Counted from the stretch's first letter, positions 1-15,180 are shown. The stretch is DNA of 64,000 nt from Asterias amurensis (GCF_032118995.1 NC_092656.1:21596965-21660964), one strand, 5' to 3'. Numbers and translations: made by a program. The notes: generated by a model not told the origin, from the sequence alone.

Positions 1-824
1 TCAAAATGGAATGAATAAAATTATTTATTATACAATCGAGCCAATTTTGTTATTGGTTTACAGTTGATTACGACAAGGGTCACGGTGTGGCAGCCCCCCC
101 CCCCGGAGATTCTGTGTTTCGTCGTGTCCCCCCCCCCCACCCCAATGGCGACTCGTACAAACTACTTCTGATAGCGCCCTCTTTTCAGTCATCCATATAC
201 AGCCCACAATATTCCCACATGGGGGATATAATCTCCGGCGGGCAGTTTACCCTGGGATACCAGCACTCAGCCTGGCTGAGTGAATGCTGTCCCTGCAATT
301 CACCTCTATGGATCCCGGTTCGATTCCTGGACGGGATCATTGTACAGCTTTGACGTCATTCCATGGGCTCACCCGGGTAAGCCCCCAGTGCCCTGCTTGT
401 GGAGTGGGTCACTTGGGGGCTGGTCACAGGTGCATGACGTCACTACGAGAGCGGTGAGTGATCGTTCGTTTAGCTCTTGTCAGGGGCTCACCCTAGTGAG
501 CACAGCGGGGTAGACCCAGGGAAGCTAAACGAACGCACCCAGTAGGAGTTTTCCTCCCACATCTAAAGCTGAAATGTCTTTGTCTTTCTCTACCTAAAGT
601 TGGTGTGATGTTTCCATTGGGATGCTTTGCCGCTTACATAATTCGTATTCAGATTCAAAAGGGGTTCCTTCTTTCTCTTGCAGTATTCTCATTGAATCAA
701 CAACTCGTCTTTGTATGGTGGCTTTAAACGGACATCGCCAATATTCACGCCTTGTACAACAAATCGGCAATATTGACGCCAATATTCACGACTTTGTACA
801 GTGTAATATAAGTATATCACAAAC
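1..824. other. Left edge: presumed intron 5 of esterase copy A, repeat-rich
   Basis: No esterase exon is visible. The stretch holds poly-C runs at 90-140, a GGTTCGATTCC tRNA-like B-box at about 317-327, and one arm of the hairpin family that is complete at 4987-5140 (here 506-541, with a related arm near 458-475). A 62-codon frame on the minus strand (594-782) has no recognisable similarity and I do not call it a gene. Confidence 0.5.
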
Positions 825-3533
<2,709 letters not shown>

Positions 3534-4986
3534 TCATATGGGCAACGAATCTCTCGCAAAGTCTAATCTTTCTTATAAACAGCTTAGATCAACTACCAGA
3601 ACCTGTTAAAATATAAATTAAAATTCACATCATATTCCTGTCCTCATATACATAGTCATGGCAGACTTGAAGCCCCTTGGAAGTTTTTTTTACAACACAA
3701 CATTTCAAACATTGACCAATGACCATAATAGCCGATAATTAATTGCATTTATCACAGTGTGCTGAAATTCAACCCAAAACAAACTGCCACTTCAACACTT
3801 TGTGGTGGCAGTACAATTGGCCTCATGTGGTCCTTTACGGAACCTTACCACCAATACAATTGTAATACCCCCCCCCCCAAAAAAAAAAAAAAAAAAAATA
3901 TCCAACCAACACAACAATTTTTTTTACAGTTTAGCCAAAGTCATTAGCAAACAATAAACACGACTTTACTCACCAAGATGAGGTGGGTCCGAGCCGTGTA
4001 TGTTACTGGCAGGAGAATCAGAGTCGGGTTGTTTGGGAATGTCAGGTGGACTCGATCCGCTCATTCCTCAAAGTTGAAGCTGGCTGCGAATTATGCCAAT
4101 TCCCCCAATTTATACACAACAGAAAGTCTTTTTGTCAACAACACAAAATGTAGCGGGTCAAGGGCATTGAATGCATGTATGTTGTTATCATTGGATATCC
4201 TGCCGTGTTAACATTTCTATGCGCTGACCTCGGTCTGGATACTGGACGTTTTTTAGTGCACCGCACTGACTGATGTGGACAAACAAATAATGCGCCAAAC
4301 TTCCATGGAAAAACACTTGGTCTTTTAGCCAATTATTGCGCACTGGGACTGCTCAATTTCAACCTTATTGATTTGCTATTGAGAAGAGAGATTTGAGTAG
4401 GGTCATTTTCCACATTGCTTGATTGGGGTAATTTTTAATGTATTTTATGTGTGATAAGCATATTTTTATTATTATAAAGACTGCAGGAACAAGACTATGT
4501 CTGCAGTGACCGATTTGGAATCCGTAAACGGGCATCGTTGGTCATGCATGGTGTAGATATATAGGTGCCCGTTTACAAGGCTCATCCCCATCGAAACACA
4601 GGAAAAAGTTCCGAGTGTGTTTCCACATCGGCTGATTAAATGAGTACACAACAACAATGCAGTTCGAAGGTTATGTTTACTCATTCCCCGTGCGTGTTGA
4701 GTTTACCCTTTTCAGTCAGTGAATGGTGAAATAGGATATGGCTGTTTTGTGGAGGATTCAGAACTACGGTTTTTTTTTTACTAACCAAAGTACAATTTTC
4801 AACCTCTTTGATGAGACGGATTCTCTTTATACGTTGAATGTGAACAAGGTATTGTACGGTGCATCGATTAAAACAGTGGATTGACTACACTACTTAATTC
4901 ATGTTTGGAAGTAATTGTTGTGGCACACAACAAAGAACGACTATGGACATCTCGTCCCGAACTAACTCACGCAAGTGTGTATACAG

Positions 4987-5140
4987 TGGGTGCGTTCGTT
5001 TAGCTTCCCTGGGTCGACCCCGGTGTGTGGCGTTTTTTTCCCCAGGACGAACGTGTGCAGATAATTACCCACGTTTGTCCTGGAAAAAAAACCACGCCAC
5101 ACACCGGGGTCGACCCAGGGAAGCTAAACGAACGCACCCA
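4987..5140. repeat. Nearly perfect foldback element
   Basis: The left arm begins TGGGTGCGTTCGTTTAGC and the right arm is its reverse complement ending at 5140. About 46 bases pair without mismatch, including GGGTCGACCC, and the pairing continues with few mismatches to a short loop near 5058-5070. One arm is also found at 506-541. It reads as a young hairpin MITE between esterase copies A and B. Confidence 0.8.
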
Positions 5141-5373
5141 CAGGCAACCGTGGACCTCTTGCTGTCCCTCTTTATACGTATACGTACACCAACTTCTTCT
5201 GCAACAGCTCCCATTGGTAGTGTACACATTTTCCAACTGTGGAACCCTTCCCGAACTATTGTCCTTTTTTGTTATAGATTCCCGGTTTTGCATGTGTATA
5301 CCTATAGTACAAAACGTAACGAACTCGCAGCCAATTACCACTGACCCCTTCTCATCCATTCCCCAGCAATAAC

Positions 5374-5845
5374 GTACCGGTGTCGCATGCAATTATGTCC
5401 TCTATGCAATACTATCCGGAAGGCATTATTGTATATGCAATAATATCCGCCAGACGGTTTTGCACATGCAATCGTGTCGACAGGACGCTGCTGCATTATG
5501 CAGTTGGGTCCGCCCGGACACATTTGCATAAGCAGTTGTGTCCGCCCCCGTGCAAAACCGTCCTTGCAGTAAATTAAACGCCCTTGCTCTACAGAACACG
5601 TTCGCCATTTTTTTACAAGATGGGAAATGTTCGGCCGTTGGTCGCTGCAATCTTCGTGAATATTCATGCTGCATATACGTAGGTTCAGTGCATGCACGCT
5701 GCTTACGCGCGCACATACAATGTACAGTCATGTTCATGTCCGCCGGACGGTTTTTTGCATAGCCCCGGACACGATTGCATATGTGCAAATGTGTCCGGGG
5801 CGGACAGTATTGCATGGCGGACACAATTGCATCCGAAACCGGTAC
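5374..5845. repeat. Foldback element with many TGCAATnnTGTCCG motifs
   Basis: Ends are GTACCGG...CCGGTAC and the two halves are inverted copies. Inside, the motif ATGCAAT followed by two to four bases and TGTCCG (or its complement) recurs about ten times in both directions, with CAGACGGTTTTGCA / TGCAAAACCGTCC blocks. It contains no convincing gene. Confidence 0.65.
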
Positions 5846-6127
5846 ACATCGGTACAGTTTCATCAAAGATCATGTTTTAATAGCTATGGTATTTGCAGCA
5901 ATACAATTCGATATTTTTTGCACGTTACATCAAACATTCCTTTTCCTATAGTCCCTATTTTAAAATGTGCTTCGGCTTGTTATAGCAATTTTGCATCAAA
6001 GATTGGTTCTGTTTTATTTTGTGTTTTTTATTTTTTATTTGAATTAACAGTTTGTCCTCTTGACAGGGTATTGTGTCCTCAACGATTAACAAGATCTGGT
6101 ATAAAGTTGATTCATTCTTGATTTAAA

Positions 6128-9100
6128 ATGAATCTGTGGTTGACGTGTGTTTTATGCCTCGCTCTTCGTGCGTCCCGGGTCTCAGCTGACCTTCCCGTAG
6201 TGACGACCAGCCAGGGCCGGATCACCGGCACCACCCTGCAATTCCGTCCCGTAGTCCACCCCGAGCTGGCCCGGGATGTAGACGCCTACCTCGGTATACC
6301 GTACGCCGAGCCACCCGTCGGTCCGCTACGCTTCAAAGCCCCCGTAGCAAAGTCATGGAGTGGCGAGCTTCAAGCTACGAAGATTGGAAACCGATGTCCA
6401 CAACCAAAATTCCCTCTAGGTAGATTCACGTTAACAGGGAGCTTCGGTGAGGATTGCCTTTGCCTTGATGTATTCGTTCCCAAACCAGTTGTAAGTGAAC
6501 GTGAGGGGAAACCTGACAGTTGATCGGGTTGTAATGAATAGAAAATTGTGGAGTAAACACGCACTAGTCGAAAGCTAGTCGAAGTCGAAACGTTGGGACC
6601 AATATTAAGAACTCACTCACTCACGACAATCTTCTTTAGCTAAAACAGTAGTACCAGTCGATTTTCTACATTCCGCCCCTTGTAGTAGGTATAAAAGCGG
6701 GACAGATTTTTGCAGAACTGAGAAGTCTCCCGAAATCCAAAAATCTACTCCCCGAAGTAAAATATAGCAAGACAATTTTCTAAAGAACAATCTCTACCTG
6801 GCAAGTAGGATACACACATGATGTTTGCATAAACCTCACCATGCAATGTCTCAACAAATCCCATAAATGATTTATTGTTTTTACATCTTTAAATATGTAA
6901 TGCACCTTGAGCGTCTTTATTGGACTGATTTCGGCGCTATATATTTATTGTTATCGACTACTTTTTGTTTCCTTCTTGTTTCCCTCTATAGCCTCCGAAT
7001 GCAGCCGTTCTGGTCTACTTCCACGGTGGTGGATTCTTCTTGGGGGCTGGTGCCATTGAGGGCCTCCTTCCAACCCCCATCGCTGCCATTGGTGACGTCA
7101 TCACCGTCTCGGTCAATTACAGACTAGGAGCACTTGGATTTTTGTCCACCGGTAAGTCGGCCATTTTGAAAGATGGTGGACGGACATAATGCTATAGGCC
7201 AGGACACTCTTAGGTTTGGTTAAATTTGAAATAATGTTGGACACTATATAGGAGTGCACTGTTTGATTTTGGTGTTTTATACAGACAAATTTACTCAAAC
7301 CTAAGACTTGTATTTTTTGTACAACGGTGAGTCTATGGACACAATACGAAATTAGGTTCTGGTATACATTGGTCTGTATACACCTAAACCAAACTGTGCA
7401 TTCCTATAGTGTTCATTATTTGTTTTTCAAAGAGAGAGACCTTGAAGGCATTGACTTTTGCAATAACACCCTAAATGATAATTAACGTGTAATTTTGTTT
7501 ACAACTACACATGCAGGTGATGACGTCATTGCAGGTAACATGGGACTGTTGGATCAACGTCTCGCTTTGGAGTGGGTGCGAGACAACATCCGAGGTACAC
7601 AAAGTCACTAGATTAATTATCAGCTTTAAACGTTATGACTCCTCCGAATCTTTGGGGTTTGAATTTGGTTGGAAAATATGACCGTGTCTGAAACGGCGAC
7701 TTCGGCTACAGCTACGGCTAGATCAGCGCGTCTGTATAAGTGTTGAAGAATAGACAGACGCAGACGCGCGCGATCTAGCCGTTAGATGTAGCCGAAGGCG
7801 ACGTTTCGGACACGGCCAATGGCCGTTTTCGAATCCACGGCTTCGGCTCCAGATTTGGCTCAGGCTAGCTTGGCCCCGCGGTTGTTTTGGCAATTACGCG
7901 TGCTTTGCGTATACCGTGCTCTGGGCGTCAGACAAGAGAGCAGAGCCTGAAGCCGAATCCAAAGAAGGCGGCCGTGGATTCGAAAAGGGCTTTAGTCTCA
8001 CAGTGTGTACTCTTAACACTTCCGGGTCAGAGTTAACCAAGATCTTGGTCTCGTGGGACCCTGACTTGTATTTGGGTTTAGTCAACGAATCTGGCTTAAA
8101 ATTACACAAAAAGGGATAAACCTGTGCATAATTTGAGTATAGCCCCATTTTCAATCATTTTTGGGGTCAGCCTGGCACTGAAATGGTTCAGGCCGCTCTT
8201 GGACGCGGAACCCGGTTCAAATCTGACCCGGGATTTTTAGAGTGTTTGAACGTGCAATGATTATCTGGGTGTTTTTTCTTCAACCCAGCATTCGGCGGAG
8301 ATCCTTCACGAGTAGCTATCTTTGGTCAGAGTGCTGGAGCAGCGAGTGCCGGTCTGCAAATGGTATCACCAGGTAGTGCTGGGCTCTTCAGCGGCGTCAT
8401 CGTGCAAGTAAGTGATACGTCGTCGATTTCGATATTCGATATTCAGAGTTTAAACTTCTTTATCGTCTTTAAAATGATAAACATGTTTATCATTTTGATA
8501 CCTGCTTGCATGGTTTGTAGCATTCAAACACATTACCGGAAATTTAGAAGTTGAAGAAAAAAAAACGTTTCAGCGAAATCTTCAATTTCATGGAACACTT
8601 AAAGTTTACAATACAGTTCACTTTGAAATACTGGCTGTTTAAACATGTTCTAGAGGTTGAAAATCCAAACAAAGTTTTAAAGTGTTGATTTCGATTTGCC
8701 TTGCTTTCAATTCGCCTTGATTTCGATTTGCCTTGCTTTCAATTCGCCTTGATTGCGATTTGCCTTGATTTCATTTTGCCTTGATTTCGATTTGCCTTGA
8801 TTTCGATTTGCCTTGGTTTCAATTTGCCTTGATTTCTATTGGTCTTGATTTCGATTTGCCGTTCGGATTTCGATTTGCCTTGATTCCAATTTGCCTTGAT
8901 TTCGATTTGCCTTGATTTCAATTTGCCTTGATTTCTATTGGCCTTAATTTCGATTGCCACATTCATAAACCCATCAAATACAGAGTCGGAGAATATTCTT
9001 ATTGTTTACATTATTTAAATGTTTACGCAGAGTGGTGACGCTTCCCCTACCTGGGCGACAGCACCCAAAGAACTTGCCCGGAAGAGGGCCTTCACCTTCG

Positions 9101-12100
9101 GCGGTTTAGTCGGCTGCGAACACGACACGTCGGAGGAACTACTTGAATGTTTACAGAATAACTTGGACGTTGACACCATTATCAACAATCAGAGCAATGA
9201 GGTTTGTATGCTTTTTTTTTATCAAGAAAAAAATATGTGCATCATTGAGATTTTTTTCCAATTTGAAACTGTTGTCTGTCATGAAATATTATTCAAATGT
9301 GATAGTAGTGTTGGTAAAGCTGACAAGATAGTCGCAAACATTTTTTTTATTTGTTTTTTATTCCAGTCACCAGACACACAAGGCCTGAATGCCACTTTAA
9401 GGTGGGGGCTACAGTTATTTTATTCCAGAGGCCGTTGCCACCTACTCCTAGGGCTGAAACAGGGTTACCCCTTTTACAGTCCATACGGAAGTAGGCTTGG
9501 GTATCATCAATTGCTCATCTTGTATGTGATCAATCAGAGAAATGAAATAGCAAACTTGTGAAAATTGTGGCTTAATTCATTGTGTGACTCGGGAGATAAC
9601 GGTGATAAAACAAAGACGTGCACAATTACAGCATGTAAACACATTTAAATTTGGTTGCAAGAATGTAAATGAAAGATCAAGTTTTTTTTACTATACCCTT
9701 TCTCCGAATATGACTTCATTTCAGAGGGAAATATTTCACAGACTTTGTACATCTTAGTCAGTCTAATAGTTATGTGTCATTGCATGATGTCTTTCCAAGG
9801 AAATCATTATTTGTATAACACTGGCGCATGTCTTTAGTTTTATGAATAAAGGCAGGGAACTAGACTGTAACCGAAGGCGCTTAATTCAAACACAAATGTT
9901 GTGATGATGTCTTTATGGCTGTTACATTCCGAATCAGCATCACCAATAATGATGGTCGTTGTTTTTAAAGTAGAAACTTTGACTAAAAAAGTAACTTCTT
10001 TCCACTCCACCAGTCACTCATTGATGGAGAAAGACCGCTCTCATTCACTCCGGTAATTGACGGCAATTTCCTTCCCGGCATCCCCTCCGAACTCTACGAA
10101 AATGGCGCCATCAACGACGCTGTAACAATCATTGGCGAGAACGCCGACGAAGGGATGTGCATAATTACCCCCATCTATCAGACGGATGAGGAGCCGTTCA
10201 TTAACAGCACATCTTACGACTCTCTGTCGCTGATGTGCACATCGATGGTGAGCAAAGAGCCGATCGTAGCCAAGGCTATTAAGATGATGTACACAGACGC
10301 AACGTGCACCGATGGACCCGGTTGTAACTATCTACAGAGTCTGTCGCAAGTATGTGGTGACATCATGTTCGTCCGCTACACGGACAAAGTGGCAAGAAGT
10401 TTCACGAAGGCCGGCCGGAAGGTGGGTCATTTTAAAGGCACTAGGGTGGATTTCACAAAGAGATAAGACGAGTTACTCTTCCTAATTTAGGACTAACCAT
10501 AAGTTTGAATACCTCCTAGGTTTGACTAGTCCTAAGTTAGGACTAGTCCTTTAACTCTTTAAGGAATCGGCCCCTGGACACTATTGGTAATTACTCAAAA
10601 TAATGTCTAGCATACGAACTTACTTGGCTACGAGCGATCGAGAGCAGTGCTGATAACACAAAACATTGTGAGAAGCGACTTCCTCTGAAGTTACGGGGGT
10701 TTTTTTTGAAAAAAAAGGTTATTTTACACTCAAATAGTAAATGACATCAGCTGAAGCCTTTGATTAACATGCATCTGAAAGCACACACATTTTGTGCAAG
10801 AAGGGTGTTTTTGTTCATTATTCTCTTGCAACTTCGATGACCAATTAGAAAGTCCTTTCGTATTGTGTCAACTAAATTGTACATACTTGTCTCTATTTTC
10901 TAACTTTAACTTCTATTTTTTCATCTCAAAGCGCACAGAGACTTCTCTGTGATTGTGATAATGCACTAAATGTTTCATTGAATTAAATTGAATTGAAGGT
11001 GTACCGTTACCACTTCACTCATACCCCGACCACGCCTCTACTCGACACCCCTCCCTGGGCGGGAGCCACCCACTCCGAAGATTTGACGTTTGTCTTCGGC
11101 CTTCCTTTGGTCGCTCAGGATGGGGACGCCTTCACAGAGGAGGAGGTCGAGATGTCTATTCGAATCATCAACCATTGGGCGAATCTTGCTAAGACTGGGT
11201 TAGTATCAATGTTCCTGGTACGGTTTTGACCTATAGACGTGATTTCAAGTCTTAGATCGCGTTATTCTTCTGCATCTCAGCCACGAAAAACTCGCAATCT
11301 AAGGCAAAATGACGTTTGATTATGGGTGCTGTTTGTAGCGGCTATCAGGACGACTAAAAAAACACGATCAATAGAACCAAGTCTAGTTTTGACCTGAAAG
11401 ATGCACGGGTGTGTTGGTCTTATGTTATTTGTTTGTTTTTCATTTGCATTTTATTGGTAACACTTAATTTATTATAGTCCTATTGTCTTTAGTAAAGAAT
11501 AATACAATTATCCTGTGAAATTATCAGTTTTAGATGGTCATCATGCTTCCAATCAAATTGCTTTTGCTGCAAACCCATTACTTGCTCATGTTTGAAAATG
11601 TAAGCACTAACTCGGGGCTGTCGTTTCGCACACTGTTCTCGAAAACAATAACAAGCAGATGTTCTGGTACAATCGTTCATTTATTGTAATATTAAAGATC
11701 AATCCTGCTGCGCATATTTACCCTTCCTTTAATAATTTTGTCTTAGAGAAGTGTTCATATTGTTTTTAAATCGGAAACATTGGAACGCCATCTGGCAACA
11801 GACTTACCACTATTCACGCAGTACTGGGCATACGCATAGAAAACAACGACTTTCCGTGATAAGTCTACTGCCACCTAGCGTTCCCGAAGGTCTCCCATTA
11901 GATTCAAACCTAGTACCTGATCGTCTCTCCCCAGAAACCCCAACCTTTCTTCCCTGGACGCTGAGCTGACAGACGAAGAGAAAAAAACAGAATGGCCGCT
12001 ATTCACCGTTGAGGGACTCGAATATAAAGATCTGACACCAGAGATGCTGAATGGGCGCGGCATCAAGGCTCAAGAGTGCCGCTTTTGGAACGACTTCATT

Positions 12101-12903
12101 CCTGAACTTGTCGAAACAATAGGTTAATCTCGGTCATTTATAGTTAGTTAGTTGCCGCATTTTTTAGATCACTGTTTTCTACAACAGGGCTGAAGGTGTC
12201 ATATTCAGGTCAGTCAAAAACGAAACCCTCAATGGTTTGCGATACGAACTTTTACCCAAAGCTAGCTGCGCCATAATGTTTTTATATATTTTTTGTAATT
12301 TGCACACTATTTTAAGAACAGGGCCAATATCAAACAGCTGCTTACAGAAACACTGCAAAAAAAAAAACGTTTTGAATGGCAATAATGAGCCGGATATACC
12401 AAAGACAAATCGTACATGTGACATGGTATTTTGGCTGGAACTTTATTCTTGCTAGCATAATTCTGTTGTGCTTAGCTTGTTTGTTTGTTAGCTCTATATG
12501 AAATTGGTTCATGCACTTAAACATCACCGACCGGCAGAATCACTACAATAATTTGTTTTCACCCGGCCTCGCGAAGCCGTCTCCTCCACTGATAAATCTA
12601 GAATCTTCGGCATGCTCAAACTTGGTTTTACGTATCTCCATGCAGGAGGGGAGCTTTGGCGGGAAGTCGATAAGCTCTGAATAAACAGTAAAGATGACTT
12701 CGAATGTTCAATATCATAATGTAAACCTTAAATGTGAAATTAGGTTGTTAAAATTATATCCTGGTTTTGATGCATTAAACAAAGTATTAATGGTTTTTTT
12801 TTTCTTTTCAGAGAAAGCAAAGAAGGGCCGAGCGAGTTCCTTCAGCTACGGTGACGGCTTCGGCAGCAAGACATGCACGGAGAAGACGTGCCCAGAAGAC
12901 TGA
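6128..12903 (+). CDS. Carboxylesterase/cholinesterase-family secreted esterase, copy B (complete, 9 exons)
   Basis: Exons are 6128-6490, 6992-7151, 7517-7594, 8289-8407, 9031-9201, 10014-10421, 10999-11198, 11935-12122 and 12812-12903. They sum to 1779 nt (592 residues) with every phase matching. There is a signal peptide (about residues 1-20, ending near RVSA), HGGG at about 132-135, nucleophile GQSAG with Ser 215, Glu 343 in GENADEG, and His 458 in THSEDLTFVFG. The triad is therefore intact, and about 590 residues is normal for the family. The C-terminus has no HDEL-like ER signal, so secretion is likely. The stop codon is followed at once by AATAAA. Intron 4 holds a 16-bp minisatellite, intron 3 two foldback elements, and intron 7 a MITE ending 35 bp before exon 8. 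Tandem with copy C. Substrate unknown; it could be a digestive or detoxifying esterase. Confidence 0.93.
7679..7816. repeat. Foldback element in copy B intron 3
   Basis: Starts GACCGTGTCTGAAACG and ends CGTTTCGGACACGGCC, with internal GCGACTTCGGCTACA against TGTAGCCGAAGGCG and GATCTAGCCG arms. It is a near-perfect inverted repeat of about 138 bp. Confidence 0.72.
7819..7992. repeat. Second foldback element, adjacent to the first
   Basis: Starts GGCCGTTTTCGAATCCACGG and ends CCGTGGATTCGAAAAGGGC; inner arms GGCTTCGGCTCC and GAAGCCGAATCC also pair. It abuts the element at 7679-7816 but has different arm sequence. Confidence 0.7.
8693..8957. repeat. Minisatellite, 16-bp unit GATTTCGATTTGCCTT
   Basis: About 16 imperfect tandem units with variants GATTTCAATTTGCCTT and GATTTCTATTGGCCTT in intron 4 of esterase copy B. 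Any open frame through it is a by-product of the repeat. Confidence 0.85.
11777..11899. repeat. MITE (CAGACTTACC / GCCACCTAGCGTTC family) before copy B exon 8
   Basis: The left arm GGAACGCCATCTGGCAACAG pairs with the right arm CTACTGCCACCTAGCGTTCC, flanking short inner sequence. It is the same family as the outer element at 13713-14011. It ends about 35 bp before the exon 8 acceptor. Confidence 0.65.
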
Positions 12904-13122
12904 AATAAAGTTCAGATTTCGAATTTGATTACCAATTATTAAGCCCGATGTCTTAGGGAAATCTGTCCGTCGGAGATTCCGTCCCCCTCATCGGAAATTA
13001 ACATGATCTGGAGGAGATTCATCTGAAGAAGTTTGTACACAGAATCTCCGGAGGGTGGGGGTGGGGGATGGGGGGGGGGGCACAGAATCTCCTGCCACAC
13101 AGTGTTCAGACCACACCAGTGT

Positions 13123-13473
13123 TAAAGGCACTGGACGCCTTGTCAAAGACAAGTCTTCTCACTTACTGTATCTGAACAGATACATAAAATAACAAACCTG
13201 TGAAAATTTGAACTCAATTGGTCGTCGAAGTTGCGAGAGAATGGTATAAGAAAAAAACACAATTGTCGCACAAGTTGTGTGTTTTCAGATGCCTTGGATT
13301 TTATTCAAATATTTAGTGAGAAACTACTTTTTTCTCAAATAAAACTACGTCACTTCAGAGGGAGCCGTTTCTCGCAATGTTTTATACTATCAACCTCTCC
13401 ATTGCTCGGAACCAAGTCAGTTTTATGCTAACAATTATTTTGAGTAATTACCAATAGTGTCCACTGCCTTTAA
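13123..13473. repeat. MITE family R1
   Basis: Ends are TTAAAGGCACTGGACGCC and AGTGTCCACTGCCTTTAA. The body has AACAAACCTGTGAAAATTTG, a TCAATTGGTCGTCGAAGTTG block and TCACTTCAGAGGGAGCCG. Flanking TTAA suggests TTAA or TA target duplication. Confidence 0.82.
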
Positions 13474-13712
13474 GATGGCTTAGGCTAAAACTAAATGTGA
13501 GCTCAGTGATACGTAATTTTGTCTTTTCGGGGAGGGTTGATGTTATAATGTGTGGATTGCGAAGTAGGGAAATTTTTGTCGTTTTTGTAACTTAACTTTG
13601 GCTATCTCGCTGTCTTTATATCTTGAACAAAAATAAATTGTGGGAAAATAAAATGAATGTTTAGTTGGAGGGCGTTTTCAGATGTAATGGTTTAATTGCC
13701 TTTGTAAAAGCC

Positions 13713-14011
13713 AATGGGAGACTTTTGGGACGCTTGGTGGCAGCAGACTTACCAGGTAAAATCCACTGTTCTCGGTAACGGCGCGTGCTCAGAACTACGT
13801 CAACAATAGACCTTATCGCAAATACCAATGCGCAAGCGCAGACTGTTGAATGAGGTGCATTGTGGGATAGATATGGATCAAATTTTGCTACCAGCTAGAC
13901 CACAATGCACCTAATTCCAAGCGTTACGCGCGCGCCCCGGTATTTGCGAAAAGGTCTATGAACATTTACCTGGTAAGTCTGCTGCCACCTAGTGTTCAAA
14001 AGTCCCCCATT
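13713..14011. repeat. Outer MITE of a nested pair
   Basis: AATGGGAGACTTTTGGGACG and GCTTGGTGGCAGCAGACTTA at the left pair with TAAGTCTGCTGCCACCTAG and AAAAGTCCCCCATT at the right. Inner sequence 13806-13959 is a different element. Confidence 0.75.
13806..13959. repeat. Inner MITE inserted in the outer one
   Basis: ATAGACCTTATCGCAAATAC at the left pairs with GTATTTGCGAAAAGGTCTAT at the right; inner arms GGTGCATTGTGG and CCACAATGCACC also pair. Confidence 0.78.
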
Positions 14012-14279
14012 ATTACGCCGAAGCGTGGAGTAATTCTAAAAAGGTCCAATTGGCATAGCCCGTCTGATTTGAACAAAGCCCACAACTTTCTATCGAAGCC
14101 ACTGTACTAAACTGAAGCCACATCCGAAGATGTGAATAATTTAAAAAATAAAACAGCCATATATGGTCAGACCATCGCATAATTAATATCACACAAACCT
14201 TGAGAGAGAAACTGCACGGTCATCTGCAGTTTCCAAGGTAAGTATTATTAATGTCAGTATACCATTTTGCAATGACGTT

Positions 14280-15180
14280 ATGCTTTTAATGAATATTCAG
14301 TTATTAAGCTGCTTTCAAGAGCGTGTTTACAGCACTATATAAAGAGCCGATGGGGCGGAGCATAGCAATGACTATTCAAATTTTCCATTTGAATATTATT
14401 CGTTCACACCAACGATCAATCAGCCTTCAGACGAGTCTGTACACACATGTACTTATTTGGAAACTCAGTGAATATTGTATGCTTCAATATGTAAACAACA
14501 CTATATAAAGCACGTGTGTATGGATCAAGGAGAGTGTGATACGGAACAACGTCGATATTACCATGATATTACATAATTGCTCCACGCTTATACTTTTCTA
14601 GTGATTGAGTCAGAAAGCTGTACACAACACGGAGCTTCCTCTATGGGTTAATGTGTTTTTTATGTTTGTCCCTTCGTCTTGTGAGAGCCTCGGCCGATGA
14701 CACTCCCGTAGTCACGACCAGCCAGGGCCGGATCACCGGCACCACCCTGCAATTCCGCCCCGTAGTTCCCCCCCCCCCCCCCCCGAGCTGACCCGTGATG
14801 TAGACGCCTATCTCGGTATACCGTACGCCGAACCACCAAACGATTTAAATAGTTAATTTTTAAAAAGCCATATATGGTCAGACCAATATCGCACAAACCT
14901 TTTCAGGAAAATCATCTATGGCCAGTCTCAAATTAAGTAGTAATGTCAACATTAATTCACAATGACGTACTGTAACATACCAGGGACCTCGCTTTGTGGC
15001 AACTTTTAATGAATATTCAGTTATTATAAGCTGTTTACAGAGAGCCGATGGGGCGGAGCCATTACGTAATAAATTTGCTATTTGAATATTCATTCACCAT
15101 AATCCGACTCGAGACGAGTCTATGTACTTATTAGGAGCACCCCGTGGCAGCATATGCGACTCGCATTCACTATAAATAAA
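14280..15180 (+). promoter_or_regulatory. Duplicated upstream region of copy C
   Basis: Two blocks of related sequence lie at about 14280-14640 and 15005-15270. Both contain a TCAGTTATTA segment, an AGAGCCGATGGGGCGGAGC segment and an AATATTCATTC-like segment. The first precedes the truncated exon copy and the second precedes the working exon 1. TATATAAA is seen near 14337 and 14503; TATAAATA at 15171-15178 sits about 100 bp before the copy C ATG and is the best core-promoter candidate. A third short shared piece (TATATGGTCAGACCA) is near 14160 and 14870. Confidence 0.5.
14653..14838 (+). pseudogene. Truncated duplicate of esterase exon 1
   Basis: This stretch matches the start of copy C exon 1 almost base for base: the signal-peptide region, then the [18 protein letters not shown] block and the [14 protein letters not shown] block. 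It differs in four ways. The start region reads ATG-GGT-TAA, a run of about 16 C replaces the codons around HPE, several bases differ, and similarity stops abruptly inside the codons for the PPVGP motif without a splice donor. It has its own upstream sequence related to the copy C promoter region. No other esterase exons follow before copy C, so I read it as a broken partial duplication rather than an alternative first exon. Confidence 0.8.

Larger units (their letters stand above)
12904..14652. other. Intergenic region between copy B and the exon-1 remnant
   Basis: Holds an inverted piece with ACAGAATCTCC at 12960-13105, an R1 MITE at 13123-13473, a nested MITE pair at 13713-14011 and part of the duplicated upstream region of copy C. 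No gene seen. Confidence 0.6.

Noticed and set aside
594-782. Minus-strand frame reading RVVDSMRILQEKEG
   Set aside because: Checked as a possible exon 6 of esterase copy A; it lacks the IDG, DEG and GRK motifs of that exon, so the exon must lie outside the window.
5000-5866. Several overlapping frames of 110-150 codons on both strands
   Set aside because: They lie inside the hairpin at 4987-5140 and the foldback at 5374-5845; inverted repeats produce mirrored frames.
8739-8966. Open frame of KANRNQGK-like repeats on the minus strand
   Set aside because: It is only the translation of the 16-bp minisatellite in copy B intron 4.
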